Shown here piece after piece: positions 25,870 through 35,341 of a stretch of 64,000 nucleotides of DNA (positions within the stretch are counted from its first letter, which is position 1; every line of letters begins with the position of its first letter). The stretch covers positions 62,001 to 126,000 of the forward strand of contig NZ_LIOL01000009.1 in the NCBI RefSeq assembly GCF_001418005.1, in the 5' to 3' direction. Source of the DNA: Chelatococcus sambhunathii (lineage in GTDB: Bacteria; Pseudomonadota; Alphaproteobacteria; Rhizobiales; Beijerinckiaceae). The position numbers were made by a program, and so were the translations under genes. The notes below the pieces were generated by a model. That model saw only the letters and a program-made list of their open reading frames with translations, searched no databases and was not told where the DNA came from.

Positions 25870-28191
25870 TCAGGCGACGAGGAGGCTGCTCTCGAGCGTT
25901 GCCTTATCGATGCCGAAGATGGCGATCTGCGTGCCGTTGTGATCGAAATAGACCCCGCCGTCCGTGTCGGCGAAGAAGGAGGCAGCTTCGGCCACACTCG
26001 TGAAGCCGAATCCTTGCAGGCTCACATAGTCGATCTCGCCGCCCACGTTGAAGTCCATGATCCGGCTGAGACCCTCGTCCGGCCGAAAGACGAAGGTATC
26101 GTGCCCGGCTTGGCCGAACAGCCAATCGTCGCCCGCTCCGCCGGCGAGCATGTCGTCTCCCGTGCCACCGATCAGTGTGTCATCGCCTTCGCCGCCCTCG
26201 AGCGTGTCGTTGCCAGCACCTCCGTAGAGCTCGTCGTTGCCGCCCCCGCCGGCGAGGACGTCATCGCCTTCATGGCCGTCCATCACGTCGTTGCCGGCCT
26301 CGCCTAGCAGGGTGTCGTTGCCCGCCTGGCCGAAGACAAGGTCATCGCCATCGCCGGCTGCGATGTAGTCGTTGCCGTCGCCGCCGAGGAGGGAATCCCT
26401 GCCGGCTCCGCCGATGAGGCTGTCGTCGCCATCTCCGCCGTCGAGCCAGTCGTCGCCGATGCCGCCGTCGAGCGTGTCGTTGCCGGCGCCGCCATGGATG
26501 GTGTCGTTGCCGGCTTCGCCGTAGACCGCATCGTCGTCCTCCTCGGAGGAGATGACGTCGTTGCCCCCGCCGCCATAGATGATCTCATTACCGATGCTGC
26601 CGAAGATGGTGTCGTTGCTGTCGTGGCCGAGGATGGTGTCGTTGCCGGCCCCACCGCTCATGTAGTCCTCATCGGGCGTGCCGACGAGGATGTCGTCGTC
26701 GGGGGTGCCGATGACGGGATTGGCAAGGCCGAAGTCCCCCGATCCGAAGGCGTCGAGGGTGGTGTTCCTGACTGTCAGGCTCTGCCCCGCACCGAAGGTG
26801 AAGACGACGTCGTTGCCCACCTGCTGGGCCGTGGCCATGATGTCGGCGAAGGTGGTGAGGCCGGTTGCCGAGAGATCGATGACGTCGCGGTTGCCGGCCA
26901 CGCGCGAGAAATCGGTGATGGTGTCGGCGCCGTCGAGATAGACGAAACGGTCGTTGCCCGTCCCGCCGGTGAGGGTGTCGTTGCCCTGGCCTCCGGAGAG
27001 CGTGTCGTTGCCCTGGTCGCCGGAAAGGCTGTCGTCGCCATCGCCGCCGTCGAGGCTGTCGTTGAAGTCGCCGCCGTTGAGCGTGTCGTTGCCGGCCCCG
27101 CCCCAGAGCGTATCGTGACCACCGCCACCGTCGATGCTGTCATTGCCGTCGCCGCCGTCGATGGTGTCATCGCCAGTGCCGCCGGTCATGGAGTCGTCTC
27201 CGGCGCTTCCCGTACCCGGGCCGGCGACATTGACGAGCAGCATCTCTGGCGTGAACTGGGCTTTCGTGAAGTTCTTCACGAGCACCGACGTATTCGCATT
27301 GATGGTGAAGAGTACGTCGCCGTTCTGCTCGGTGGCGATCGCCATCAACGCATCGAAGGTGGAGTATCCCCAGTAACGCAGGTCGAGATAATCCTCGGCC
27401 GTGAAATCCTCGACGACGACGTGGCCGCCGCGGTTGAGGAACACATCCCGCCCGGCGCCCCCCACGAGCGTGTCGGTGCCGTGATGGCCTACGAGCACGT
27501 CATCGCCGCTGCCGCCGTTCAGTGTCTCGTCGCCAGCCGTGCCTTGCAGGAAAGTTGCGTCGGGACGCCCTTCCGATGAGAACCCGAAAACTTCGGGAGC
27601 AATATGTTCGAAGTATTTATGATAGAAGCTAAATCCACCGCCGATATATACGCTGGTCGATGTCCATCCTGTTGGGTCCCAATAGTTAACCGAAAGCGCC
27701 TTGAGATGATTATAGCTCAGAACGGGGGCATGAATATCAACCCGGTCATAATTCCCTTCTTCATAGGAAATATCCCGGATATCCATCGACCCGGCGAGCG
27801 GATTGAAGACAAAGGTATCGTTCCCGGCGCCGCCGGTCAGCTGGTTGAATCCTTCGCCGCCGTCGAGCGTATCGTCGCCGCTGCCGCCATCGAGCGTGTC
27901 GTCACCCTCTCCGCCGAGCAGCAGATCATTGCCGTCTCCACCATTGAGCGTGTCGTTGCCGCCGTGGCCGCGCAGAGTGTCGTCGCCTCCGGTGCCGACG
28001 AGGAGATTGCCATCCTCGTCACCATCGAGTTCGATACCAGGGACCAAGGCCTGCAAAAGGAAGAGATCGTCGGGCTGCGAGACGGCATCTGCGTTGCCGG
28101 ACCCCGCTGGAACACCGCCACCTCCTGGATCGTGCTGTTGCTCGGCCTGTTCTACGGCGCCCTCGAGGAAATCATCCCCATCCATGGCCAT
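25870..28191 (-). CDS. Large modular RTX calcium-binding protein
   Basis: A 773-residue acidic protein starting at ATG 28191 (MAMDGDDFLEGAVEQ) behind GGGAGAA. It consists of many GGxGxDxLxx nonapeptides (GGDGNDSIDGGGGHDTLWGG type), which fold into calcium-filled beta-rolls. They are separated by four spacer modules, each starting DTFVF/DVFLN/NRFVY-like, then I.DF...D.IDL and a final LxxxDF-type strand. The last module is the C-terminus, ending FGIDKATLESSLLVA, a plausible type I secretion signal. There is no enzymatic domain. No HlyB/HlyD/TolC gene is nearby, so export needs a system elsewhere. Expected functions are adhesion, biofilm or surface layer. Confidence 0.9.
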   Translation of the reverse strand: MAMDGDDFLEGAVEQAEQQHDPGGGGVPAGSGNADAVSQPDDLFLLQALVPGIELDGDEDGNLLVGTGGDDTLRGHGGNDTLNGGDGNDLLLGGEGDDTLDGGSGDDTLDGGEGFNQLTGGAGNDTFVFNPLAGSMDIRDISYEEGNYDRVDIHAPVLSYNHLKALSVNYWDPTGWTSTSVYIGGGFSFYHKYFEHIAPEVFGFSSEGRPDATFLQGTAGDETLNGGSGDDVLVGHHGTDTLVGGAGRDVFLNRGGHVVVEDFTAEDYLDLRYWGYSTFDALMAIATEQNGDVLFTINANTSVLVKNFTKAQFTPEMLLVNVAGPGTGSAGDDSMTGGTGDDTIDGGDGNDSIDGGGGHDTLWGGAGNDTLNGGDFNDSLDGGDGDDSLSGDQGNDTLSGGQGNDTLTGGTGNDRFVYLDGADTITDFSRVAGNRDVIDLSATGLTTFADIMATAQQVGNDVVFTFGAGQSLTVRNTTLDAFGSGDFGLANPVIGTPDDDILVGTPDEDYMSGGAGNDTILGHDSNDTIFGSIGNEIIYGGGGNDVISSEEDDDAVYGEAGNDTIHGGAGNDTLDGGIGDDWLDGGDGDDSLIGGAGRDSLLGGDGNDYIAAGDGDDLVFGQAGNDTLLGEAGNDVMDGHEGDDVLAGGGGNDELYGGAGNDTLEGGEGDDTLIGGTGDDMLAGGAGDDWLFGQAGHDTFVFRPDEGLSRIMDFNVGGEIDYVSLQGFGFTSVAEAASFFADTDGGVYFDHNGTQIAIFGIDKATLESSLLVA

Positions 28192-28683
28192 GTCAGTTCT
28201 CCCGTAAAGTTTGAAATAGATCGACCGTAAGACGAATAGGATTGCTTGATGATCGGCCCCGTTAGCCTGCGATGGCTGCGGGCTGTCCGTTGTCGTGGTA
28301 GCCCGGATCGCTGGTTCTGAATTTATGCGGCGGGGATTGACAAGGGAATCGGACGCGCGCGCGTCTTGCATGCATATCGTGCCAATTTCTTATATTTGTT
28401 AAATTATATTAATATTATCATTATCCGTTGCGAGTACGTAGTGGGGATTGAATCAGAAAATATAGATCGAATACGATGAGCCTTCGAACTGGCCATGGCC
28501 AATAGGGAGATCGCGAGGGGCCGCCCCCGCCGAGGCGTCCGGGGGCGAGGGCTGGAAATGACGCAAGCCAACGTCCACGCCTGCAGCCTTTCCATGTCCA
28601 GCGCCCGTGACAGCGACCCTCTCGCGACGTCCGTTGCCCTGCCGACATGACTTGGTCCGTTGCCTTGCGTCGCAGCCGGCCAT
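28192..28683. other. Gene-free promoter region between the RTX gene and mbfA
   Basis: About 490 bp without a supported gene. The centre (28385-28440) is very AT-rich (TATATTTGTTAAATTATATT at 28392-28411) and probably holds the RTX promoter. The part nearer mbfA is GC-rich. The short frames here show no protein-like composition. Confidence 0.5.
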
Positions 28684-28704
28684 AGATTGGAAATATTCCA
28701 ATCT
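28684..28704 (+). promoter_or_regulatory. Irr/ICE-like inverted repeat upstream of mbfA
   Basis: AGATTGGAA and TTCCAATCT flank ATA as a perfect 9-bp inverted repeat ending 15 bp before the mbfA start. The core TTGGAA-N3-TTCCAA fits the alphaproteobacterial iron control element (TTNGAA-N3-TTCNAA) bound by Irr. mbfA is a known Irr-repressed gene in rhizobia and agrobacteria. Confidence 0.75.
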
Positions 28705-28719
28705 TAGGGGCGGTCATCG

Positions 28720-29703
28720 ATGCTTTCCAGGGTTTTCGGCTTCGGGCGCCGCTCCTTCGATTCGCTTTCCGAACAGGAAATCCTGGCGCTCGCCATCTCC
28801 TCGGAGGAGGACGACGGGCGCATCTATCTTGCCTATGCGGACGGTCTGCGTGAGGCCTTTCCCCAGTCGGCCAGGGTTTTCGAGGAGATGGCGCGGGAAG
28901 AGGACCGGCACCGGCAGGCGCTCATCGATCTCTACCGGGCCCGGTTCGGCGATCACATCCCGCTGCTGCGCCGCGAGCATGTGAGGGGCTATTACGAGCG
29001 CAAGCCGGACTGGCTGGTGCGCCCCCTCGGCATCGACAAGGTGCGCCAGCAGGCGGAGGAGATGGAGGCGCAGGCCCATCGCTTCTATGTGGAGGCGGCC
29101 AAGCGCGCCGGAGACGCCTCGACCCGCAAGCTGCTGGGTGATCTGGCGGCGGCGGAGCAGGTTCACGAAAGCCTCGCCAGGCGGCTCGGCCTCACCCACG
29201 CGCCCGAAAGCGTGCAGGAGGAGGAGCGGCAGAGCGAGCGCCGCCAGTTCATCCTGACCTTTGTCCAGCCGGGCCTTGCCGGGCTGATGGATGGCTCCGT
29301 CTCGACGCTGGCGCCGATCTTCGCCGCCGCCTTCGCCACTCAGGACACCTGGCAGACCTTCCTCGTCGGCCTGTCGGCCTCTGTCGGCGCCGGCATCTCC
29401 ATGGGCTTCACCGAGGCGGCTCACGACGACGGCAAGCTCTCGGGTCGCGGCTCACCCGTCAAGCGCGGGCTCGCGTCAGGCATCATGACCGCCATCGGCG
29501 GGCTCGGCCATGCCTTGCCCTATCTCATTCCATCGTTCTGGACGGCGACGATGATCGCCGTGGCCGTGGTCTTCGTCGAGCTGTGGGCCATCGCCTTCAT
29601 TCAGAACCGCTACATGGAGACCCCATTCCTGCGCGCGGCCTTCCAGGTCGTGCTCGGCGGCAGCCTCGTCTTCGCCGCTGGCGTCCTGATCGGCAACGCC
29701 TGA
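28720..29703 (+). CDS. mbfA: Membrane-bound ferritin MbfA (erythrin-VIT1 iron exporter)
   Basis: A 327-residue protein. An N-terminal ferritin-like di-iron domain (residues 1-165) has EEDDGRIYLAYADGLREAFP, EEMAREEDRHRQAL, EEMEAQAHRFYVEAAK and AAAEQVHE metal-ligand helices. A C-terminal VIT1-type membrane domain follows, with FVQPGLAGLMDGSVSTLAPI and about five membrane segments. In alphaproteobacteria MbfA exports iron and protects against iron and peroxide stress. The ICE-like element directly upstream supports iron-responsive control. Confidence 0.95.
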   Translation: MLSRVFGFGRRSFDSLSEQEILALAISSEEDDGRIYLAYADGLREAFPQSARVFEEMAREEDRHRQALIDLYRARFGDHIPLLRREHVRGYYERKPDWLVRPLGIDKVRQQAEEMEAQAHRFYVEAAKRAGDASTRKLLGDLAAAEQVHESLARRLGLTHAPESVQEEERQSERRQFILTFVQPGLAGLMDGSVSTLAPIFAAAFATQDTWQTFLVGLSASVGAGISMGFTEAAHDDGKLSGRGSPVKRGLASGIMTAIGGLGHALPYLIPSFWTATMIAVAVVFVELWAIAFIQNRYMETPFLRAAFQVVLGGSLVFAAGVLIGNA

Positions 29704-29753
29704 AGTCTGGCCCGAAGGACGTTTCCGAAGCGAAGGGGCGGCATCATGCTAGC

Positions 29754-29828
<75 letters not shown>

Positions 29829-29948
29829 AGGGCCCCGAGGGGGCCAAAGCGCGCGGACACTGCCACAAGGGGGGCGTCGGCGCAAGCGCCGTCGGCGCGG
29901 CATTTTCGTCCGGGCCGACAGCCTGTGGATGGTCGCTCGCGGCCGGTC

Positions 29949-31175
29949 TCAGGCGGCCGCTGCGCGGTCGACGAAGGGCAGCTTCAGCGCCTTCCACACG
30001 GCGACGAGCGAATCGGTGAGATGCTCGATCATGGCCGCGTCGTGGAAGGGCGTGGGCGTGATGCGCAGGCGCTCGGTGCCGCGGGCCACGGTCGGATAGT
30101 TGATGGGCTGCACATAGATGCTGTGCTCGGCGAGCAGCATGTCGCTCGCCTGCTTGGCGCGCTCAGGGTCGCCAACCATCACCGGCACGATATGCGTCGG
30201 GCCGGGCTTGACCGGGAGGCCGGCAGCCACGAGCGCGCCCTTGGTCAGGGCGACCTGCCGGCGGTGGCGCTGGCGCTCCTCGCCGCTCTCCATCAGGTGC
30301 CGCACCGAGGCGGTCGCTGCCGCGGCCACGGCCGGCGGCAGGGCCGTCGTGAAGATGAAGCCGTGGGCGTGCGAGCGCACCGCGTCGATGATGTTGCGCC
30401 GCGCCGCGATATAGCCGCCGACGCAGCCGAAGCCCTTGGCGAGCGTGGCCTCGATCACGTCGAGGCGGTGGAGGGCGTCCACCTCCTCGGCATAGCCCGC
30501 GCCGCGCGCGCCGTAGAGGCCTGCCGCATGTACCTCGTCGATATAGGTCATGGCGCCGTAGCGCTCGGCGAGATCGCAGATGGCGTGGATCGGGGAGACG
30601 TCCCCGTCCATCGAATAGACGCTCTCGAAGACGATGAGCTTGGGCCGGGTCTTGCCCGCCTGGCGCAGCAGGTCCTCGAGATGCTCGAGGTCGTTGTGGC
30701 GGAAGATGACCTTCTCGGCGCCGGAGCGACGCACGCCCTCGATCATGGAATTGTGGTTCTGCGCATCCGAGAGGATGAGACAGTCCGGCAGCAGCTTGGC
30801 GATGGTGGCGATGCCGGTCTCGTTGGAGACATAGCCCGAGGTGAAGACGAGCGCCGCATCCTTGCGGTGCAGTTCGGCGAGGGCGCGCTCGAGGCCGACG
30901 ATCGGGGCGCTGTTGCCGGCGATGTTGCGCGTGCCGCCGGCGCCGGCGCCCATGCGCTGCGCCGTCGTGACCATGGCGTCGATCACCTGCGGATGGCGAC
31001 CCATGCCGAGATAGTCGTTGGTGCACCACACCACGACGTCCCGCGGCCCCTCGTCGCTGTGCCAGACGGCCCGCGGAAACCGCTCCGCGTCGCGCTCGAT
31101 GGTGATGAAGACGCGATAGCGGCGCTCCTTGTGCAGAAGGCCGAGCGCTTCGTCGAAATAGCTGTCGTAATCCAT
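29949..31175 (-). CDS. hemA: 5-aminolevulinate synthase
   Basis: A 408-residue pyridoxal-phosphate enzyme condensing glycine and succinyl-CoA to 5-aminolevulinate, the first step of haem synthesis by the Shemin route. The start is ATG 31175 ([20 protein letters not shown]). It shows [15 protein letters not shown], the PLP-aspartate region [12 protein letters not shown], and the Schiff-base lysine in [14 protein letters not shown]. The length is normal. Possession of this enzyme rather than the C5 pathway is itself an alphaproteobacterial marker. Confidence 0.97.
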   Translation of the reverse strand: MDYDSYFDEALGLLHKERRYRVFITIERDAERFPRAVWHSDEGPRDVVVWCTNDYLGMGRHPQVIDAMVTTAQRMGAGAGGTRNIAGNSAPIVGLERALAELHRKDAALVFTSGYVSNETGIATIAKLLPDCLILSDAQNHNSMIEGVRRSGAEKVIFRHNDLEHLEDLLRQAGKTRPKLIVFESVYSMDGDVSPIHAICDLAERYGAMTYIDEVHAAGLYGARGAGYAEEVDALHRLDVIEATLAKGFGCVGGYIAARRNIIDAVRSHAHGFIFTTALPPAVAAAATASVRHLMESGEERQRHRRQVALTKGALVAAGLPVKPGPTHIVPVMVGDPERAKQASDMLLAEHSIYVQPINYPTVARGTERLRITPTPFHDAAMIEHLTDSLVAVWKALKLPFVDRAAAA

Positions 31176-31211
31176 GATCGCATCCGTCTGCCGCCGTGGC
31201 GGCAGACCAAG

Positions 31212-31228
31212 TTTGGAACTGGTCCAGT
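31212..31228 (-). promoter_or_regulatory. Weak ICE-like motif upstream of hemA
   Basis: TTTGGAA-CTG-GTCCAGT lies 37 bp upstream of hemA. One arm is a good ICE arm and the other has two or more mismatches. The rest of the 289-bp gap from 31176 to 31464 shows no gene. Confidence 0.3.
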
Positions 31229-31464
31229 GAACAACCGGAACCGCGCCGGGGCAAGCGGTTCTCGTCGCATGTTCGTTTATATTGCTCTCGTTCCATAGTG
31301 CGTCCGGCTGCACAATGGGCCGCATCGCCGCAGTGCGGCGGCGCACCGCAGGTTTGGGACGGTCCCTGCAACGTCGCCTGCAGGCAGGAGGGGAAGCCGG
31401 CGCTTGTCCTCGAGGCCGATGCCCGCTATCGATCAGCTTCGAGGAACCCGGGTCTTCGACGAAC

Positions 31465-31635
31465 ATGTCGCACGCACCGCCTCCCGACAGGAAGGAGCGC
31501 CTGGCCGCAGCGCTGCGGGAGAATCTGAAGCGGCGCAAGCGGCAGATGCGCGAGCGCGCGGCGGAACCGCGCGGCGAGGCGGCGCACGGCACCAGGGAAG
31601 CCGCGCCGGGCGCCGGCCCCGACCCGAAGGACTGA
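31465..31635 (+). CDS. Small basic conserved protein upstream of murA
   Basis: A 56-residue protein starting at ATG 31465. Its core [20 protein letters not shown] is a single strongly basic helix, followed by a disordered Ala/Glu/Gly tail. Small proteins of this [14 protein letters not shown] type sit just before murA in many Hyphomicrobiales. The function is unknown. It ends 46 bp before murA and is probably in the same transcript. Confidence 0.6.
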   Translation: MSHAPPPDRKERLAAALRENLKRRKRQMRERAAEPRGEAAHGTREAAPGAGPDPKD

Positions 31636-31681
31636 TCGCCGGCGTCTCCGCTACTGGCTCCGGTCAATCAAGGAACGACAC

Positions 31682-32971
31682 ATGGATCGCATTCGCATCG
31701 TTGGCGGCCACAAGCTCGATGGCGTCATTCCCATTTCCGGCGCCAAGAACGCGGCCCTGCCGCTGATGATCGCAAGTCTCCTGACCGACGAGACGCTCGA
31801 GCTGCACAACGTGCCGCGCCTTGCGGACGTGTCGCTGCTGTTGCGCATCCTGTCCAACCATGGCGTTGATCACGGCATTGCCGGCAAGCGCCCGGGCCAG
31901 ACGAGCGAGACCGGCCAGTCCATACGCTTGCGTGCCCGCGATATCATCGACACCTGCGCACCCTACGAACTCGTCTCGAAGATGAGAGCGAGCTTCTGGG
32001 TCATCGCGCCGCTTCTGGCCCGCATGGGCGAGGCCCGCGTGTCCCTGCCCGGCGGCTGCGCCATCGGCACCAGGCCGGTCGATCTCCTGCTCATGGCGCT
32101 GGAGAAGCTGGGCGCCGAGGTCGAGATCGACGGCGGCTATGCGGTCACGCGGGCGCCGAAGGGACTCCGGGGGGCCGAGTTCGCCTTTCCGAAGGTGACG
32201 GTCGGCGGCACCCATGTCGCCCTCATGGCCGCCAGCCTCGCCCGCGGCACCAGCGTCATCGACAATGCCGCGCGCGAGCCGGAGGTGGTCGACCTTGCCG
32301 ATTGCCTCGTCAAGATGGGCGCGCGTATCAGCGGCGCCGGCACCTCGCGCATCATCGTCGAGGGGGTGGCGCGCCTCGGCGGCGCCGAGCACAACGTCCT
32401 GCCGGACCGAATCGAGACCGGCACCTATGCCATGGCCGTCGCCATAACGGGTGGCGACGTGCTGCTTGAGGGTGCGCGGCCGGAGCTGCTGCAGGCGGCC
32501 CTCGACGTGCTGTCAGGCGCTGGGATCGACATCTCGTCCACCAACGCGGGTGTGCGCGTGCGTCGCAACGGGGTCGGCATCGAGGCGGTGAATGTCACGA
32601 CGGAGCCGTTCCCTGGCTTTCCGACGGACCTGCAGGCCCAGCTCATGGCGCTGATGACGCGCGGCAAGGGCACGAGCCGCATCCGCGAGACGATCTTCGA
32701 GAATCGCTTCATGCACGTGCAGGAACTGGCCCGCCTCGGCGCCCGAATTCGCCTCGACGGCGACACTGCTTATGTTGACGGCGTCGCGCGACTGAAGGGT
32801 GCCCCTGTGATGGCGACGGACCTGCGCGCCTCGGTTTCGCTCGTCATCGCGGCGCTCGCTGCGGAAGGCGAGACGATGGTGAACCGCGTCTATCACCTGG
32901 ATCGCGGCTTCGAGGCGCTGGAGAAAAAGCTCGGCCGGTGCGGGGCTGAGATCGAGCGCCTCTCGGGTTGA
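31682..32971 (+). CDS. murA: UDP-N-acetylglucosamine 1-carboxyvinyltransferase
   Basis: A 429-residue cytoplasmic enzyme that transfers enolpyruvate to UDP-GlcNAc, the first committed step of peptidoglycan synthesis. The N-terminal [20 protein letters not shown], the catalytic cysteine in [15 protein letters not shown] (the fosfomycin target, near residue 121), and the C-terminal [20 protein letters not shown] are all present. The length matches the family. It heads a block with DUF2948, hisD, UPF0262 and a phosphatase seen in many Hyphomicrobiales. Confidence 0.97.
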   Translation: MDRIRIVGGHKLDGVIPISGAKNAALPLMIASLLTDETLELHNVPRLADVSLLLRILSNHGVDHGIAGKRPGQTSETGQSIRLRARDIIDTCAPYELVSKMRASFWVIAPLLARMGEARVSLPGGCAIGTRPVDLLLMALEKLGAEVEIDGGYAVTRAPKGLRGAEFAFPKVTVGGTHVALMAASLARGTSVIDNAAREPEVVDLADCLVKMGARISGAGTSRIIVEGVARLGGAEHNVLPDRIETGTYAMAVAITGGDVLLEGARPELLQAALDVLSGAGIDISSTNAGVRVRRNGVGIEAVNVTTEPFPGFPTDLQAQLMALMTRGKGTSRIRETIFENRFMHVQELARLGARIRLDGDTAYVDGVARLKGAPVMATDLRASVSLVIAALAAEGETMVNRVYHLDRGFEALEKKLGRCGAEIERLSG

Positions 32972-32978
32972 AAGGCGA

Positions 32979-33001
32979 AGACCCGGCACGGGGCCGGGTC
33001 T
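32979..33001. terminator. Hairpin after murA
   Basis: AGACCCGGC and GCCGGGTCT form a 9-bp stem 8 bp past the murA stop, between convergent genes. There is no T-run, so it may serve both directions with Rho help. Confidence 0.55.
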
Positions 33002-33028
33002 CCTCGGGTACCGTCAGGCATGGCGCCC

Positions 33029-33370
33029 TCAATAGCCGATGGCGCCACGCTTTTCGCCGAAACCGGGGATGAAGCAGCGGCAGGGCGTATTGCGCGGCGC
33101 GCGGAAGCCGGCGTTGCAGTTTCCGCGCGATGTGACGCAAACGCTGCCGTAGCGCTCGCCGCGCGGGCGGGGGCGCCCCCAGCCGCCTCGGTCCCAGTCG
33201 TCGTCGTCGCGCCAGCGGCGCGGCGGCGGGCGGCGCGGGCGCCAGTCGTCATAGTCATCCTCGTAGCGCGGCGGGCCCCAGCCATAGGGCTGGGCCGAGG
33301 CCGGCGGAGGGGTGATCAGCATCAGCGCCGCGACGGCAGCGAGTGCAATCAGAACGATCCTCGTCATCAT
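33029..33370 (-). CDS. Small secreted Arg/Asp/Trp-rich protein with cysteine-containing C-terminus
   Basis: A 113-residue exported protein. The signal peptide is MTRIVLIALAAVAALMLITP, cleaved near ASAQ. A low-complexity middle rich in Arg, Asp, Pro and Trp (DDWRPRRPPPRRWRDDDDWD) is followed by a folded tail with four cysteines (VCVTSRGNCN and TPCRCFIPGFG). It resembles small periplasmic proteins common in Hyphomicrobiales, with no known function. The start may be the second Met (33367). Confidence 0.65.
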   Translation of the reverse strand: MMTRIVLIALAAVAALMLITPPPASAQPYGWGPPRYEDDYDDWRPRRPPPRRWRDDDDWDRGGWGRPRPRGERYGSVCVTSRGNCNAGFRAPRNTPCRCFIPGFGEKRGAIGY

Positions 33371-33593
33371 CGTCTCATCCAGGCGCCGCCCGCGGCCTTC
33401 GGCCGCCTGTGCCTCGGCGCGTGATCATCAGATAGCACGATGGAAGCTGAACGCTTCATGAAGGCGAATGGTTTCCCCGGTTGCCTGTCTTTCGGGCTTC
33501 GCCGGCAGATCGGTTGTCAGCGGCATGCGGCACCGATAACAACAGGGGACCGGATGCAGCCGAGGCAAGCGGTGGGTCGTGGAGCCGTTGGAG

Positions 33594-34043
33594 ATGGAGC
33601 CGTTGAAGCTCGTTGCGCTCGATGGGCAGGACCTCGCGGTCCTCTCAGCCCATGTGCAGGATGCTGTCGTGCGCGCACGCGATCTCGTCTATCTGCCGCG
33701 CGAGCGGCGCTTTGCCCTGGAGTTGCGGCGCTACGACTGGCAGACGATGCCGGGTGAGCCTCCGCGTCGGCGCCTGTCGGCATTGCATTTCGAGCGGGTG
33801 ATGGCCGCCCGCACCCGGGCCGTCGCGCCGCGGGACCCGGATGCCGTGCTCAGCCTTCTGGCCGTCACCTTCGATGAGCGTGACGCACCGGGCGGCACCG
33901 TGACGCTGCATTTCTCCGGGGGTGGGGCCATCGCGCTTGATGTCGAGTGCATCGAGGCGCAACTGATGGACCTCGGTCCGGCCTGGGAGGCGATCGGCCG
34001 CCCCCACCATCCCCTTGACGAGAACGATGAAAGGCAGGCCTGA
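33594..34043 (+). CDS. DUF2948 family protein
   Basis: A 149-residue protein starting at ATG 33594; a GTG at 33579 in frame is an alternative. It shows the DUF2948 pattern, with LDGQDLAVLSAHVQDAVVRA, RFALELRRYDWE-like sequence, and a C-terminal IEAQLMDLGPAWEAIGRPHHP. It almost always lies between murA and hisD in alphaproteobacteria. The function is unknown. hisD starts 2 bp after its stop. Confidence 0.85.
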   Translation: MEPLKLVALDGQDLAVLSAHVQDAVVRARDLVYLPRERRFALELRRYDWQTMPGEPPRRRLSALHFERVMAARTRAVAPRDPDAVLSLLAVTFDERDAPGGTVTLHFSGGGAIALDVECIEAQLMDLGPAWEAIGRPHHPLDENDERQA

Positions 34044-34045
34044 CG

Positions 34046-35338
34046 ATGGCGCTGAGGATCGACAGTCGCGCGCCCGATTTCGAGGAGGCCCTTGCGCGCC
34101 TGCTCGCGATGAAGCGGGAGGTGTCGCATGATGTCGACGAGGCCGTGCGCGCCATCATCGCCGATGTGGCCGCCCGGGGCGATGCCGCTGTCATCGACTA
34201 TACGCGCCGCTTCGACGGGCTTGCGCTGACGCCCGGGATGTTGCGCGTCGCGTCGTCGCAGATCGAGGAGGCGCTTGCCCGGTGTGATGCCAGGACCCTC
34301 GCGGCGCTCGAGACGGCCAAGGCCCGCATCGAGGCATTCCATCGGCGCCAGCGCCCGGAGGACCTCACCTTCACGGATGATCTCGGCGTCACCCTCGGCT
34401 GGCGCTGGACGGCCGTCGAGGCGGTCGGGCTCTACGTGCCCGGCGGCACGGCGAGCTATCCCTCCTCCGTGTTGATGAACGCGGTGCCGGCCAAGGTCGC
34501 CGGTGTGCCGCGCATCGTCATGGCGGTGCCGGCACCGCGCGGCGAGCTCAATCCGCTCGTGCTCGCGGCCGCGCATCTTGCCGGCGTCGACGAGGTCTAC
34601 CGCATTGGCGGCGCGCAGGCCGTGGCGGCGCTCGCCCTCGGCACGGCGACCATCGCGCCCGTCGCCAAGATCGTCGGGCCGGGCAATGCCTATGTGGCGG
34701 CCGCCAAGCGCCGCGTCTTCGGCACGGTCGGCATCGACATGATCGCGGGGCCCTCCGAGGTGCTGGTGCTGGCAGACGGTTCCGCCAATCCGGCCTGGAT
34801 CGCGGCCGATCTGCTCGCGCAGGCGGAGCACGACACCGCCGCCCAGTCGGTGCTGATCACCGACGATGCCGCCCTCGCCGATGCGGTCGAGCGGGCGGTG
34901 GAAGATCAGCTAAAGACCTTGCCGCGGGCCGATATCGCCGGGGCGAGCTGGCGCGACTTCGGCGCCGTGATCGTCGTCGAGCGCCTCGCCGAGGCGCTCC
35001 CCATCGTCGACCGCTTCGCCCCGGAGCATCTCGAGATCATGGCCGAGGATGCCGATCGCCTGGCGGCCGGGGTGCGCAATGCCGGCGCCATCTTTCTCGG
35101 CGGCCACACGCCGGAGGCCATCGGCGATTATGTCGGCGGCTCCAACCACGTCCTGCCCACGGCTCGCTCGGCCCGCTTCTCGTCCGGACTCGGCGTGCTC
35201 GACTTCATGAAGCGCACCTCGATCCTGCGCTGCGGCCCGGAGGGCCTCAGGGCGCTCGCGCCGGCGGCGATCGTGCTCGGCGAGGCCGAGGGGCTCGACG
35301 CGCATGCCCGCTCGGTCGCGGTCAGGCTCAACCGGTAA
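34046..35338 (+). CDS. hisD: Histidinol dehydrogenase
   Basis: A 430-residue zinc enzyme catalysing the last two oxidations from histidinol to histidine with NAD. It contains GLYVPGGTASYPSSVLMNAV, GPSEVLVLADGSANP, the metal and active-site region LLAQAEHDTAAQSVLITDD, RFAPEHLEIM, and GGSNHVLPTARSARFSSGLG. The length is standard. It sits in the murA block rather than in a his operon, as is usual for this group. Confidence 0.97.
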   Translation: MALRIDSRAPDFEEALARLLAMKREVSHDVDEAVRAIIADVAARGDAAVIDYTRRFDGLALTPGMLRVASSQIEEALARCDARTLAALETAKARIEAFHRRQRPEDLTFTDDLGVTLGWRWTAVEAVGLYVPGGTASYPSSVLMNAVPAKVAGVPRIVMAVPAPRGELNPLVLAAAHLAGVDEVYRIGGAQAVAALALGTATIAPVAKIVGPGNAYVAAAKRRVFGTVGIDMIAGPSEVLVLADGSANPAWIAADLLAQAEHDTAAQSVLITDDAALADAVERAVEDQLKTLPRADIAGASWRDFGAVIVVERLAEALPIVDRFAPEHLEIMAEDADRLAAGVRNAGAIFLGGHTPEAIGDYVGGSNHVLPTARSARFSSGLGVLDFMKRTSILRCGPEGLRALAPAAIVLGEAEGLDAHARSVAVRLNR

Positions 35339-35341
35339 GGA

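Noticed and set aside
25900-28050. Regularly spaced short repeats that could be mistaken for a CRISPR or tandem array
   Set aside because: They are degenerate codons of the GGxGxDxLxx nonapeptides in the RTX gene. Repeat and spacer lengths are not constant at the DNA level.
31212-31228. Irr box controlling hemA
   Set aside because: One arm has too many mismatches to count as an ICE with confidence. It is kept only as a low-confidence feature and not used as evidence for the regulon.
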